Shown here one piece after another: positions 32,614 to 43,458 of a DNA stretch of 64,000 nt. The notes beneath the pieces are model-generated. The model saw only the letters and a list, made by a program, of their open reading frames with translations, ran no database searches and had not been told where the DNA came from. Each line of letters begins with the position of its first letter. Position 1 is the stretch's first letter. The position numbers and the translations under genes are program-made. Source of the DNA: Sepiola atlantica (lineage: Eukaryota; Mollusca; Cephalopoda; Sepiida; Sepiolidae); the NCBI GenBank assembly GCA_963556195.1, contig OY744520.1:6276204-6340203 (forward strand), read 5' to 3'.

Positions 32614-32953
32614 TGATATAAAATGAAATAATAAAATAAGGTGCAAATCAAATTTTATTAGAATTCAAAGTTCAGGCAAAGTGTCTTAAAGTCCTTAACT
32701 CATGAGTTTTCAAAGATAATTCTTCTCATCAGAAGACCATTACCGCAATGACATCACTGCAGGTGATAAAATTACACTTTGAAAATATATAAAAATATAT
32801 GCAAAAATGCATAAAAGTATATAACACATCAAATATATCAGCCCAAAACATATTTTTGTTAAAGCTATCCAGTATATTGAGCTTCAGTTTTTATCCGGAT
32901 GTTTCACTAATTAAAAGATATTAGTTGCCTCTTATATCTTTTGTTGGATTAAC

Positions 32954-32987
<34 letters not shown>

Positions 32988-32997
32988 TATCAAAGTT
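32546..32997. other. Spacer with two TA microsatellites
   Basis: (TA)n runs lie at about 32562-32611 and 32956-32981. Between them is AT-rich DNA with a TTATTAGAATTC-type LTR-like appearance but no definable ends. Confidence 0.5.
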
Positions 32998-33118
32998 CAC
33001 CCCAAACAAAACATGCTGCCACTGTAGATCTAAGGGACTACTAAGAATTAGGGTGAAAGTTTTGGGGGTCATCCTAAGTTAGGAGCTGTGCAACATAATT
33101 GCTTGTTCACATTAGTTT
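32998..33118 (-). pseudogene. Jockey-like LINE family A, 3' terminal fragment
   Basis: GTTCACCCCAAACAAAACAT ... CTAAGAATTAGGGTGAAAG ... TTGTTCACATTAGTTTTT is the minus-strand 3' end of family A (compare 9505-9630). The copy keeps only about 120 bp and then joins Gypsy pol sequence at about 33119. Confidence 0.8.
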
Positions 33119-34798
33119 TTGAGATATCTTGTTGAAGATATGATAAATAACCCGAGTGGAAAGTCTTTAAAATAATAAATTTCTGCTTCTAATATTTTTT
33201 TCCTTTTATGATCCGGGCTGAAGCGCTCCAATGGTTTTCTTTCCCGTGTGCTCTTTCTTTTAGTCCTAATAATTGGATCCTTTCCAATTTGAGGCGAAGA
33301 TAAATTTTGTCTAGCTCGTAAGGCTGGCCCATGAGATGTATGTACAGGTTCGAGTACATTATTGGGTAGTGGCATGTCAAAAGCATCACATAGAATCTCC
33401 ATTGGAACTTCTTCCTCGCTTTTTTCATTATTTTCAGAATACCGTAATCTAATTTGGTTGATGTGTGTTTTTACACATAAATTTTTGACTGTTGATAGTG
33501 TAGACCACTTTGCGAATCATTTTCTGAATTATGTCATCCATCCAATAACTTTTTCCACCTTGGAAATTTTAAAAATATACTTTATCTCCTAGAGAGTATC
33601 TTCTTATGTTGACATTTTCTTCCTTTTTAGCAACTCTTTTCTTTGGAGAGGGTATCAATCTATCGAAAATTGATTGTATTTTCCTTGCGAACATAAGTTC
33701 TGCAGGTGACAACTTCGAGTCGTTGTTTTCATTAAGAGTCATCCTATAAATCGCTAAAAATTTTTGGATAGTTTTTTCTTCCGTGCCCATATATTGTTTT
33801 TTTCATAAAGCACGCTTAAAAGCGTCAACAAATTTTTCGGCTTGACCGTTCGATCTAGGATGATATACTGGTGTAGTGATGTGTTCAATGCCCAAGGAAG
33901 TACAGAAATCCTTAAATTCCTTTCCTGTGAACGCTGTACCATTGTCGCTGACCAGTGTCCGGGGGACCCCGAAACGACTGAAAATTTCATCTAATGCACT
34001 GATGTAGGATGCTTGCACTTGAATAACTCAGGTCATTTCGATAAAGAGTCTACCAAGATCAAGTAGTAATATCCATTAATTGGTCCAGCATAGTTTATAT
34101 GTAGACGTGCTCACGGCAAATCCGTTTTTTGCCAAGGATTCGTTTTGACCAGAGGCGCCCTTGCAGCCAATTGATCTCCTCTGCATAGTTTTACAAAACT
34201 TTCTATTTCCTTGTTTATTTCTGGCCAATATACGTAGCATCACATGAGTGATTTCATCCGGGACATGCCATGATGACCGGTATGAAATTCTTTCACCATA
34301 ACTTTACATAAAGATTGAGATATTACAATTCTATCTGCGTACGTTAAAGTGTTGTCGCAAATTGATAAAGGTGAAATCTGGGTTCCCTTTTTATTTCTTT
34401 CGTTCAATCTCGTCTGGTTCTTTATTTTTAATATAAAATCATCTTTTTCGGTTTTCTTTTTTATTTGTTCCAAAGTTACACGTAATTCTCTGATAGTGTT
34501 TAACAACAGACCTGAGATTTCTTTAAACTCTTTTAGTGCTGCTATAACCGTCTCTTCTAAAATTTCTTTATTTTTGGGGATTAATCTTGACAGTCCATCT
34601 GCATGCCCATGTTTTTTTAGATGCGATGTATTCCATTCTAAAATGATAGTAAACGGTTAGCAGTGTGGGTATCGGAACTAACAGTTTATGGTCTGTTTGA
34701 AGTATAAATGATCTACCATGTAAAAAGCGATGGTATTTTTTAACCCCCGAACACAATCTGGCTATAATTCTTCTCAGCCGGTAAAAGAGTCCTCGACC
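33119..34798 (-). pseudogene. Gypsy LTR-retrotransposon pol relic: RNase H, zinc finger, integrase
   Basis: In minus-strand order: RNase H end (SFILQTDHKLL, about 34690), H2C2 integrase zinc region (KEFHTGHHGMSRMKSLM, about 34240-34290), integrase core with its first Asp in ILVDSLSK (34044-34060), the second in LVSDNGTAFTGKEF and the Glu retained in RSNGQAEKFVDAF (about 33820-33960), then an integrase C-terminal segment (SPAELMFARKIQSIFDRLIP) and a basic tail (TRERKPLERFSPDHKRK). The second Cys of the zinc motif reads Asp (CRGDQ, codon 34174-34176). Stops occur near 34100 and 34030, plus frameshifts. No LTR is visible. RT, protease and gag are absent: the relic joins an RLE-type LINE at about 34798. 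Confidence 0.85.
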
Positions 34799-35745
34799 CA
34801 CTTCTCATTGTGGTCCGATTCATAAAGTTTGCATATATTCCAGTGTAGTACCTGAGCGACTTTGTCGTGTCTCTATTTTTTATACTGGTGTTGTGCTAGC
34901 ATTGGGCATTCAGATACAATATGCACTAAGGTTTCTTCCCTTTCATTACACAATCGGCACAACAGTGATTCTGTAATTTTGTCAATGTAATGGTTGATGG
35001 ACCTAGTGCAAGTGGCTTGTTCCTGGACTGCCATTAAGGTGCTCTCAGTAGATCTTTTGAGATCACTCCTGACCAACCAATTCCATCTGTCATTATCTCT
35101 AAATGCAGTACTCTTAAACAATACACTGTGTAGTTTCTTTCCAAATAATTTTAACACTCTCTCTTGTAATCTTTGATTCTTTTTCACCCCAGTTCTTAGT
35201 ATTTCCCCTCTTTTCACTTCATGAAGAAGAATCTCATTACTTTCAGAAATATATTTATATAAACAACCTTCTTCTATATTCACAACATCTTCAACACCAA
35301 GTAGACCTCGACCACCTTCCTTTCTAGGTAGATACAATCAATCTCCATCTCCTTTATTTGCAAAAGCTCTATAAATTGTAAGCATTTTCCATGTTTTGGT
35401 ATCCAAACATTTTAGTTCATCTACATTCCAGTTAAGTATACCGGCAGTATATCGAATGATAGCTACTGGAATTTATAGCATAGATTGTATTTCGACTGTG
35501 GAGGTGTGATTTAAGAATATTACTTACTCTTCTGTTGTACTCAGCTGTGGCCTGGTTTTTCATTCCCTTGTTTTTAATCTTATCCGCCTCCAGAATTCCC
35601 AAGTATTTGTAGCCCCTCTCACTGTCTACATTCTTTATCAGATCTGCTGTTGGGAGTTCAAGGTCATCTGAATGGACAAGTTTACCCCTTTTTATAACAA
35701 GAACGGCACATTTAATGATGCCAAATTCCATTCGTATGGAAATTG
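34799..35745 (-). pseudogene. LINE RT C-terminal relic with CCHC zinc knuckle (R2-like or related)
   Basis: Minus-strand frames read RGYKYLGILEADKIKNKGMK and HSRNTIYAINSSS (RT thumb region, 35740-35440), MYLPRKEGGRGLLGVEDV (35337 on), and CRLCNEREETLVHIVSEC, a C-x2-C-x8-H-x4-C knuckle, at about 34890-34945. An in-frame stop near 34869 precedes RHDKVAQVLHWNICKLYE. This combination belongs to LINEs with a C-terminal zinc knuckle such as R2 and relatives; the exact clade is uncertain. The catalytic RT palm lies further 5' and is missing. The C-terminus of the same family may be what is seen at 39511-40200 and 54245-54868. Confidence 0.75.
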
Positions 35746-36512
35746 AACATTGAATGTAGGTTGTTAAAAAAAAAGGGCTGGTGTGTCGTTGCAGAACAAT
35801 CCCCCAAAAGAAAAAAAAGAGAAAAAGGGGCTTTGCTAACACGCGCATTTGCAGATTGTGTGTGTTAGACACGTGTGATAATTTTGTGTTAACTATTTTG
35901 ATGTTTTTTTTTGTTTGTTTTTTTTAAATGCTGGGGCACGACGAATGCAGACGGAAGAAAAAAAGAAAAAAAAACAGAGAGAGAGAATATAAGAAAAGAG
36001 AAGGAAAAATAAATTAAAAAAGAGAGTGAGAGAGTGAGGATGAAAGAGAAGGGGAGAGGGAAAGGGAAGAGTGCGGAAGGCAGCCATTGTTCTCCATTCG
36101 TGTGGCTGAGACGGAGGACTGCTAAGAACCAGCATGGACACTCAGCGCTGCCCGGATTGGAGATTGACGGCATATCAACCCGTTATGATGTCGGGCGCTG
36201 TTCTCTTTGCTTTTCCTTGCATTTGTATTGTGATTAATTGTTTTTTATTGCATTATTAAAAGAAATTGTTTTGTTATATAATTGATGTAATGTTTTACTG
36301 TATAATTTGTATGGTGGAGTTGGGTTTTCCATTCGTTCTGTCGGTTTCAATTTTGATTTTTTTTTTGTTTTTGAATGAATATATTTTGAGAGTTTAGTCA
36401 GTTAAGCGAGAATGTTATAACAGTTATGTAAAAGATTTTTTAAAAAAAGCAGATAATTTAATGGATATACATTTGAGTCAGCCGGGCGATTTGAGTTAAT
36501 TAGGTTCAGGCA
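35746..36512 (+). repeat. Candidate LTR upstream of a primer-binding-like site
   Basis: A segment beginning TGCTGGGGCACGACGAATGC (35928) and ending TTCAGGCA (36512) would start TG and end CA. It contains a purine-rich stretch (35950-36070) and AATAAA-like sequence, and is followed after 2 bases by TGGCGACAGTGAGAG (36515-36529), which could pair with a tRNA 3' end. I did not find the second LTR in the window, so this may be a solo or truncated end. Confidence 0.3.
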
Positions 36513-38249
36513 GTTGGCGACAGTGAGAGTTGGTTTGGGTCAGATCGTGGAAACCCTTAGGCAGGGTTGTGTTTTTTCTCGGGAAAAGATCCCCGTGTAC
36601 AGAGTATGTACAGGCTTGGAAAATCAGTGAGGGATTCCCAGCGTTTGCTCGTATGCTCTCTTGTATAGAGTACCCATGGGTAGTGGCGCGGCTTGTGGTA
36701 AAGCCTGCATACGTTAAAATTGCAAATGGGGTGGAATGGTGGAAGTTTGACCATTCAGGGGGACCACAGGGGTGCTCAGTTATGGAGATTGTTTTTTTTG
36801 TGACCCAGGTGTGCCAAACTGCGCCGATAGATTGTGTGAAAGTGGTATAAATTTTAAGCTTTGCAATTGTGGTCCCATTTTTTTTTGTGGATTTTAAATG
36901 TTTGCCGACAGGTGTGCTGAGAAGATACCTCACCCCTTTACCGCATTGATAGGACCATGGGAAGGGAACACATGGAATTGGTGTCTGCTCAACACCAGTA
37001 GGGATGGAGTCAAGCTGGGGTGTGGTGTAACTCGCGCGTGTCGGTGGCAGATGGAACCATGGAGGGGATCGAATTTAAAAAGAGGTACCGGGTGTTAATT
37101 GAATTTGATTAAAAGATTATAGGTTGGGCCTAGTTTTGGTCATTCGACGTGTTCCGGGAGCAGAGATGATTCGATGTGACATTCGCTCCACCACCGTATC
37201 GACTAGTTAGAACCATGGGATGGGGTCCTCCACGTTTGATGAATAGGGTTGGCAATTAGGAACACGGGTGATTGTTCTCGGACATTCACGCCGGGAGCAC
37301 TGAGATGTCCGAAATGTATGGTCCAGATTAATAAGTGATGTAAGGATGGTACCTTACTTAGATCTTGGAGGCTGACCATTTAAGTTTACAGGTTAATGAA
37401 AGGGGTTTCTGTTTAGTTCCCCTATATCCGATAATGCATCAGAGTTAGTTTTCAAATGGCAATCGGTCGTATACCGATGATGCAAAGAATATGTGTGAGA
37501 GTGAGATGGATGCCCAGGTATAACATACGGCCAATTCGGGGCAAAGGTCGCCCGATTATCGATTTTGATGGGATGTCCGGAGAGCCGATTCAGATCGTAA
37601 GATGACTTGTCTTACATCCCAAGATTAGAATTGTGTGATGCCGATGGATTTCCGGCTGGATTCGGAGGATCAGGGCCAAGTTATGTTTGGTTCCAGATTC
37701 TGACCAGTCCCAGGGATGGGCGTTTGGAGAAAAAAATCTAAGGATTGTTTTTTTCTGATAAGACAGGAAGGTATGTTATATATATGGTATATTATGAGGG
37801 GCCCTGTATGCCTAAAAGCATGTAGGTCCACTAGTTTTGATTGTGAGAGGGGTGAACTTTGCTCGAGTTAAGTGCACGTCGAAGGGACATCCATTTTGGG
37901 ACAAATAGATTTGTCCTCAGAATGAGTAATTCCAAGAAGTCATAACCACTGGTGAAACCTGGCCAACTTCAAAAGTTGAAGTTCAATAAAGGTCAGACCA
38001 GCTCTGGTTATGATCTGTATGACAGGACAAAGGACTATGACGTCACTCTTTCTTTCATGAGAAATTAATAGTTAGAGGTTTGAAAGCAAGCTGGACGGTC
38101 GACATCTCTGTGGGTCCTCAATTGAAAGAGAAGGGCTCTGGAAGTGAGAGCGTCAGGTCGACAATGTAGACGCGCGTCGTAATGGCTGGATCGCCTCGAG
38201 ATCCAGCAGAAAACCCCCCGTGCATAGTCGTACCCCCCAGCGAGAAGGA
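36513..38249. other. GC-richer unassigned tract
   Basis: Noticeably richer in G and C than its neighbours, with open stretches on both strands (for example 36530-36850 plus, 36496-36933 minus) but no recognisable gag, RT or host domain. Motif CGGACATTCACGCCGGGAGC near 37278 and GTTCCGGGAGCAGAGATG near 37150 suggest internal repetition. It could be the untranslated leader or non-coding interior of an LTR element whose LTR precedes it. Confidence 0.35.
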
Positions 38250-38600
38250 TGAATGAGAATCGAGCGAATGAATGGAAAAAACCCTTCCGCAATGAAGTCC
38301 AGAATAAAAGACTTGAATCTCTCTGAGGAAAAATTGTCTCCGCATTTGTCTTCTGCCTGTATATTAAGTCGTATCCACAGATCAAAGATCACCAACATCG
38401 ATCACGTCACATTCCACAAACAGTATGAAAGTAAAAGAGAGTGTGAATGAAGGAACCGACGAGTGGAAATCTCTCCGATTGAAGTGTGAAATAAAAGGAT
38501 TGAATCTCTCTTAAAAGTCTTGCCTTCGAGCGTTTTTGTCTCCCATGCATGAGGACAGAGTTTGCCCACAAGACAGATCACCAGCATCGATTACGGCCAG
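38250..38600 (+). repeat. Diverged tandem duplication of about 170 bp, LTR-like
   Basis: 38262-38410 and 38445-38595 share GAATGAA, GAAGTGTGAAATAAAAG/ GAAGTCCAGAATAAAAG, ATTGAATCTCTCT, TCTCC and AGATCACCA(A/G)CATCGAT in the same order. AATAAA within each unit could be polyadenylation signals of two LTR fragments in tandem. Confidence 0.55.
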
Positions 38601-39340
38601 AGATACGCAATGGAAACCGTCGACACCAACGGCGATCACAACCAGACGACGAAAGAAATGTATGGTAACTTTTATGTGTTGCACATTTTTGGGATCCTAA
38701 TCTGTTAAGCTGAAAGAACTAAAACCGAGAGAAAACAAGAACAATGCTTAATGTAAAGTGTTAAAAAGAAGAAACGTGTTTAGAATAAGTTGTTTGAAAT
38801 ACAATGTTTAATGAACTGTGTTTAATGAGTAAAGAATTTAAAAAGAACTCTGTTTAAAAAGAAAAATGTTTTAATATTGATTTAAACTTTTTTGTGCATC
38901 ACATTTTTGGGGTCCTAATCTGTAAAACTGGAAGAACTAAAACAGTAGGAAAAAGTGCACCATGTTTAATTTGATATGCTTAACGAACAATGTTTAAAGT
39001 GTTTAAATGAGATACAGTGTTTAATGAACTGTGTTAAATGAGAACAAAATTTAAAAAGAACTGTTTAAAAAGAAAAATGTTTTAATAACGAGAAGTGTTT
39101 AAAAAGTAATGTGTAACAGGACTGACAGTTTCAAGGCTTTTAAGCGCCATAAGGAAATGTGTTTAAAAGTGCCTAATAAAAATGCCTCTTAAAAGTGCCT
39201 TAAACACGTGTTTAAAAAGTTTGTAAGCGCTCATAAACTTTCATATGATTTCATATGATTTGATAAAATTTCAGAAACTTTCGTATTGCTTTCGTGTTTG
39301 AGAAGCGCTTAATAGACTTTCGTGGCGATGATTTTCATCA
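38601..39340. repeat. Two direct copies of an about 215-bp A-rich block
   Basis: ACATTTTTGGGATCCTAATC (38679) and CACATTTTTGGGGTCCTAAT (38901) start two successive blocks that continue with GAAGAACTAAAAC, ATGTTTAATGAACTGTGTT and CTGTTTAAAAAGAAAAATGT in the same order. The TTTTTGGG(A/G)TCC motif after a CA resembles an LTR end plus primer site. From 39100 onward the sequence is AT-rich spacer. Confidence 0.7.
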
Positions 39341-39510
39341 TTGATAACGTAACAAATGCCTGGTTTTTGGTGAGCTATGTAACATATACGTTTTGGTGCC
39401 CCTACCCCTTTCCAAGGACTATGTAACAAATACGTTTTTGGGACCGTAACCAATTGTTTAAGTGGTTTAAGAGAACTACCGTGGCCCAGGCAGGAGAGGG
39501 ACTATGTAAC
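39340..39510. repeat. Repeated GTAACA...ACGTTTTTGG motif, about four diverged units
   Basis: ACGTAACAAATGCCTGGTTTTTGGTG, CTATGTAACATATACGTTTT, CTATGTAACAAATACGTTTT and CTATGTAACAATTG follow one another (39348, 39375, 39419, 39502), three of them leading into TTTTGG plus a GTG/GAC word. They could be repeated tail units of the adjacent LINE on the minus strand, or tandem LTR-end/primer-site junctions. Confidence 0.5.
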
Positions 39511-40200
39511 AATTGTTCACCGACTACAACCGGTGGTGTTCCCTGGAGTCTGAGTGACAACAAGCTTCCCCAGATTTCCAGTATTCTCCACTTCTTTTCG
39601 ATAACCACCGCAAGTGACCTTGCTTACCATTGATTTCTCGCTGCTAAGAACCATCGGTCTTCTCTGCGATTTGGGTGGCAATAAGCCTCTCCAAAGTCCC
39701 AGCACTTTCCGCACTCTTCCAGTGGAGGTCTGGTTTGTCCTGTCCCTCCTCGGTCTTCTCACCATCCTTGACCCTCTACAAATATTTTGTGTGGTGTCAG
39801 CCTAGGCCGGCACCATTTTTGTTAGTGGGTGTGTGTGTGTGGGGGGGGGGCAGTTTATGATGTTTCTTGCAGTTTCTGTTCATGCGGTGGTGTTTTTCCT
39901 GTGGTTTTGTTTTCTTCATGTGACTGGTTACCATTTGTAGGTTATGCGGGTTGGTTACCGCATTCAAGGGTTTTCCTTAACATTGCAGCTGTTTTGATCA
40001 TTGCCGTCCTTTGTAATGTCTCAGTGATCCATTTGATTCCAATTTCTCCCGGTCTTTTCTACAAGTTTTTTTGGAGACTGTTCCTAGTGCTCCTCTGATT
40101 ATTGGTATTATACTGACTTTCTTCATGCTCCATATTCCTTTCAGTTCTCTGGCAAATTCTATGTATTTGCTTCGTTTTTCCGTCTCTTTGATCTTCACAT
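39511..40200 (-). pseudogene. LINE C-terminal tail and 3' UTR, copy 1
   Basis: The minus-strand frame (40198 on) reads KIKETEKRSKYIEFARELKG and SMKKVSIIPIIRGALGTVSK, a basic C-terminal segment shared with 54666-54860 (MKKVSITPIIIGALGTVPK). It continues into a 3' region in which both copies still match (RKEVENTGNLGKL / RKEVEHTGSLRRL, LVVTQTPGNTTGC). I infer they are C-termini of a zinc-knuckle LINE like that at 34799-35745, since I recall such a tail there; no copy here joins the two directly. A frameshift lies near 40070. Confidence 0.6.
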
Positions 40201-40287
40201 TAATATTATTATTGTTATTGTTATTTTAAAAAAAATATTTTTTTGTTTTTGTTTGTTTTGTTTGTTTTGTTTTTCACTAAAACATGG
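40201..40287. repeat. Low-complexity ATT/GTT and T-rich joint
   Basis: A simple-sequence joint (ATT, GTT and TTTTG units) separates the minus-strand LINE tail from a plus-strand LINE fragment. It supplies the first 15 or so residues of an otherwise LINE-derived open frame. Confidence 0.9.
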
Positions 40288-40945
40288 TTTTACGTAAACA
40301 AATACATTGAAGACATTGCCACGGCTGCAGCAAAGAAGGTGGGCTCCCTTTACCGTGCTAGTAAACTCCTCACACCTGACGTTATCCTGTATCTCTATAA
40401 AGCCACCATCCGCCCGTGCATGGAGTATTGTTGCCACATCTGGGCTGGTGCATCAGCTACTAGTCTCTCCCTCTTAGACATGGTCCGAAAAAGAGTCGCC
40501 AACTTAATAGGTCCCTCACTATCCACCAAGCTCCAGCCCCTATTCCATCGCCGCAATGTTGCATCCTTGTGCTTGTTTTACAAATACTTCAATGGATTGT
40601 GCTCCGATGAACTAGCTGCTCTGGTGCCCCCTCGACATAAATACACTAGAACAACCCAACAATCATCTAGGTCTCATCCATTCACTGTGAACATTCCCAG
40701 ATGTTGGAGAGCCTTCTATTCCAATAGCTTCTTTCCTTGTGCTACCAGCCTCTGGAACTCCCTCCCTGCTCCCTGTTTCCCCGACAGTACCGACATGCAG
40801 AGGTTTAAAGCTAATGTAAACAGACATCTCGCTACACTGCTCCCAACTTGGGGTGACACCCAAAACCTACACCCTAATTTTCAGTACCCCCTTACATCTA
40901 CAGTGGCGTCCTGCCTTGTTTAGGATGAAATATGTAAAAAAAAAA
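40288..40945 (+). pseudogene. Jockey-like LINE family A, best-preserved C-terminal half
   Basis: An uninterrupted frame of about 210 codons starts in NKYIEDIATAAAKKVGS and ends PLTSTVASCLV at 40923. It covers the RT thumb/connection and the C-terminal domain: LYRASKLLTPD, CMEYCCHIWAGAS, RKRVANLIGPSLSTK, CLFYKYFNGLCSDEL, FYSNSFFPCATSLWNS, RFKANVNRHLA. It is truncated 5' of the thumb, so it lacks FADD and cannot be active. The intact frame and tail (ATGAAATATG plus A10) make it the youngest family A copy here. Confidence 0.87.
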
Positions 40946-41680
40946 TTAAGTTGGAGTGGAGTAATGTCGAAACCCATTTCATTGTAAATAATAAGCGACC
41001 ATACATTAGGAAAATACCAATCTTTGTTGTGTTTATGGGTTAGGGTTAGCGTTATTAAAATACCTGATTAAAAAAAAAAATTCAAAGGTTTTATTTCTTA
41101 TTCGTGGTGGTCTTTACTTTTGTGATATAAAAAAATAATTTTGTTTCTGTAGAATCTTTGGTACGTTAAGAATAAGATTTATTAAACGAATTACAAATGA
41201 TTAATATAGATATAAATTGAATACTGTGGATTAAGATATGGTCAATGAAAATGAGGAAAATAATAATAGGAGATATCTGGGAAAATCTGTGCCACCCACA
41301 ACAGAAGACCAAGGGGCATAAATTTGCCTACGTTCAAAAAGAGTTATGTCCCTTTTGCTGTCTGCTCGGTTTTCCTTGCAGTTTCTAAAATTATTCGACC
41401 AATGAAATATGGATTTGTTTATCTACCTTCCACAGTGACAAGGTTAGAGACAATTCAAACTTATTCTGATTTTATCAAAAAGAAAGGCATGAAACCACAA
41501 CATAAAAAAGAGGAGGCTAAACCTAATAAACTTCTCACCATGGTTGAAATGAAATGTTTAGCCATTTTTAGGTTTTATTTTTAAACTAAGATTTGAGCTG
41601 AAATATTAACACCTAGTTGTATTTAGCCAGCGTAGCCCGAGTGGTGACTTATTGCCAGGTGAATCATCATCATCACCATC
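40946..41680. other. Spacer, nothing recognised
   Basis: AT-rich. An 86-codon frame at 41324-41584 has no recognisable domain. There is a slightly coding-like stretch (CCCTTTTGCTGTCTGCTCGG) but no splice context I trust. Confidence 0.45.
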
Positions 41681-41691
41681 ACCACCACTAC

Positions 41692-41752
<61 letters not shown>

Positions 41753-41990
41753 GGTTTAATGTCCGTTTTACATGCTGACATGTGTTAGATGGCTCTTAAG
41801 AATTTGACTTCCAAACTAACCTATTTTGGCTAGGTCTTTATATATCCCTCTTTTCCACAGGTCCATTTTTATCACTTCCTCCCATGTTTTCCTTGGTCTT
41901 CCCCTGTATACTGAACCTGCTACCCCAACTGTTCTACATCTACTAACCTAAGAACTCTCATCCATTCTTTAACCCTAACACATCTCCCTC
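41681..41990 (-). pseudogene. LINE 3' end with CAT/ATG-repeat tail
   Basis: On the minus strand: coding end with GGAAGACCAAGGAAAACATG (GRPRKTW), a 3' UTR shared with 14575-14690 (AGCATGTAAAACGGACATTA, AACCGATGATG), and then a (GAT)n tail that, on the plus strand, is the CAT run 41687-41751. The LINE tail and the microsatellite are one structure. Truncated 5'. Confidence 0.72.
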
Positions 41991-42394
41991 TACTGTCCAG
42001 ATTTTATCTTCCTCTGAGAAAGCTTAGAGAATAATAATTCAGTATATAGTCATATTGACAATGTTTTTTTAAATAGGAGTTTTAAAAGTTAGTTTTAGTT
42101 TTCCTTATTTTGTCTTTGACTTCAATAAATATTCGATTAGTAGAAATAATATAAAAATAATCATTCAATGTGTATTTAGAAAAGTTGAGAAACAGTCTGT
42201 AATCTTAAAAGACGGTTTGCGAATTATTTTCTTATTTTTTGCCGAATTTAGTTTAGGCGGCAACGTGGTCTCGAGTTTGACTATTGTTTTCCAGCCTTCT
42301 TTCATTATTTATTAAACACGTTCTTTAAATCAATTTCACTTACTTCAAATATTCTCAGTGATCTTATATCTTTTTGTAGACTGACGCACCGGTG
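41991..42394. other. Spacer with family X-like words
   Basis: ATTCGATTAGTAGAAATAA (about 42131) and TAGGAGTTTTAAAAGTTAG recall family X arm blocks, so a diverged arm fragment is possible. Nothing else is recognised. Confidence 0.4.
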
Positions 42395-42397
42395 CTG

Positions 42398-42458
<61 letters not shown>

Positions 42459-42475
42459 AGTGGGCTGCATTTTGC

Positions 42476-42524
<49 letters not shown>

Positions 42525-43458
42525 GTCTCATGGGCTTCATTTCACCATCATCATCGCCGTCATCATCACCGTCATCATTATCGTAGTGGGCTGCATTTTG
42601 CCGTCATCATCATCATCATCGTCTCATCGGCTTCATTTCACCATCATCATCGCCGTCATCATCACCGTCATTATTATCGTAGTGAGCTGCATTTTGCCGT
42701 CATCATCATCATCGTCTCATCGGCTTCATTTCACCATCATCATCGCCGTCATCATCACCGTCATCATTATCGTAGTGGGCTGCATTTTGCCGTCATCATC
42801 ATCATCATCGTCTCATCGGCTTCATTTCACCATCATCATCGCCGTCATCATCACCGTCATTATTATCGTAGTGAGCTGCATTTTGCCGTCATCATCATCA
42901 TCGTCTCATGGGCTTCATTTCACCATCATCATCGCCGTCATCATCACCGTCATCATTATCGTAGTGGGCTGCATTTTGCCGTCATCATCATCATCATCGT
43001 CTCATCGGCTTCATTTCACCATCATCATCGCCGTCATCATCACCGTCATTATTATCGTAGTGAGCTGCATTTTGCCGTCATCATCATCATCGTCTCATCG
43101 GCTTCATTTCACCATCATCATCGGCGTCATCATCACCGTCATCATTATCGTAGTGGGCTGCATTTTGCCGTCATCATCATCATCGTCTCATGGGCTTCAT
43201 TTCACCATCATCATCGCCGTCATCATCACCGTCATCATTATCGTAGTGGGCTGCATTTTGCCGTCATCATCATCATCATCGTCTCATCGGCTTCATTTCA
43301 CCATCATCATCGCCGTCATCATCACCGTCATTATTATCGTAGTGAGCTGCATTTTGCCGTCATCATCATCATCGTCTCATCGGCTTCATTTCACCATCAT
43401 CATCGCCGTCATCATCACCGTCATCATTATCGTAGTGGGCTGCATCATCATCATCATC
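42395..43458 (+). repeat. CAT-rich satellite with alternating 96/93-bp units
   Basis: A pure (CAT)n start (42399-42460, 42476-42523) leads into ten or so compound units, each GGGCTGCATTTTGCCGTCAT, CAT run, CGTCTCAT(C/G)GGCTTCATTT, CACC, CAT/CGC variants, TTATCGTAGT. Unit marks (TCGTAGTG) lie at 42581, 42677, 42770, 42866, 42959, 43055, 43148, 43241, 43337 and 43430: spacings 96, 93, 96, 93, 96, 93, 93, 96, 93. It is therefore a 189-bp dimer with one unit lost. All units are multiples of three, so a 354-codon frame stays open; it is a by-product, not a gene. Confidence 0.95.

Noticed and set aside
36034..36237. Purine-rich frame with Arg/Lys/Glu runs as a protein
   Set aside because: It is a translation of a GA-rich stretch in the candidate LTR; the low complexity explains it.
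36496..36933. 145-codon minus-strand frame and 106-codon plus-strand frame as host genes
   Set aside because: They overlap on opposite strands, show no recognisable domain and have no splice or promoter context. The tract is more likely repeat-derived.
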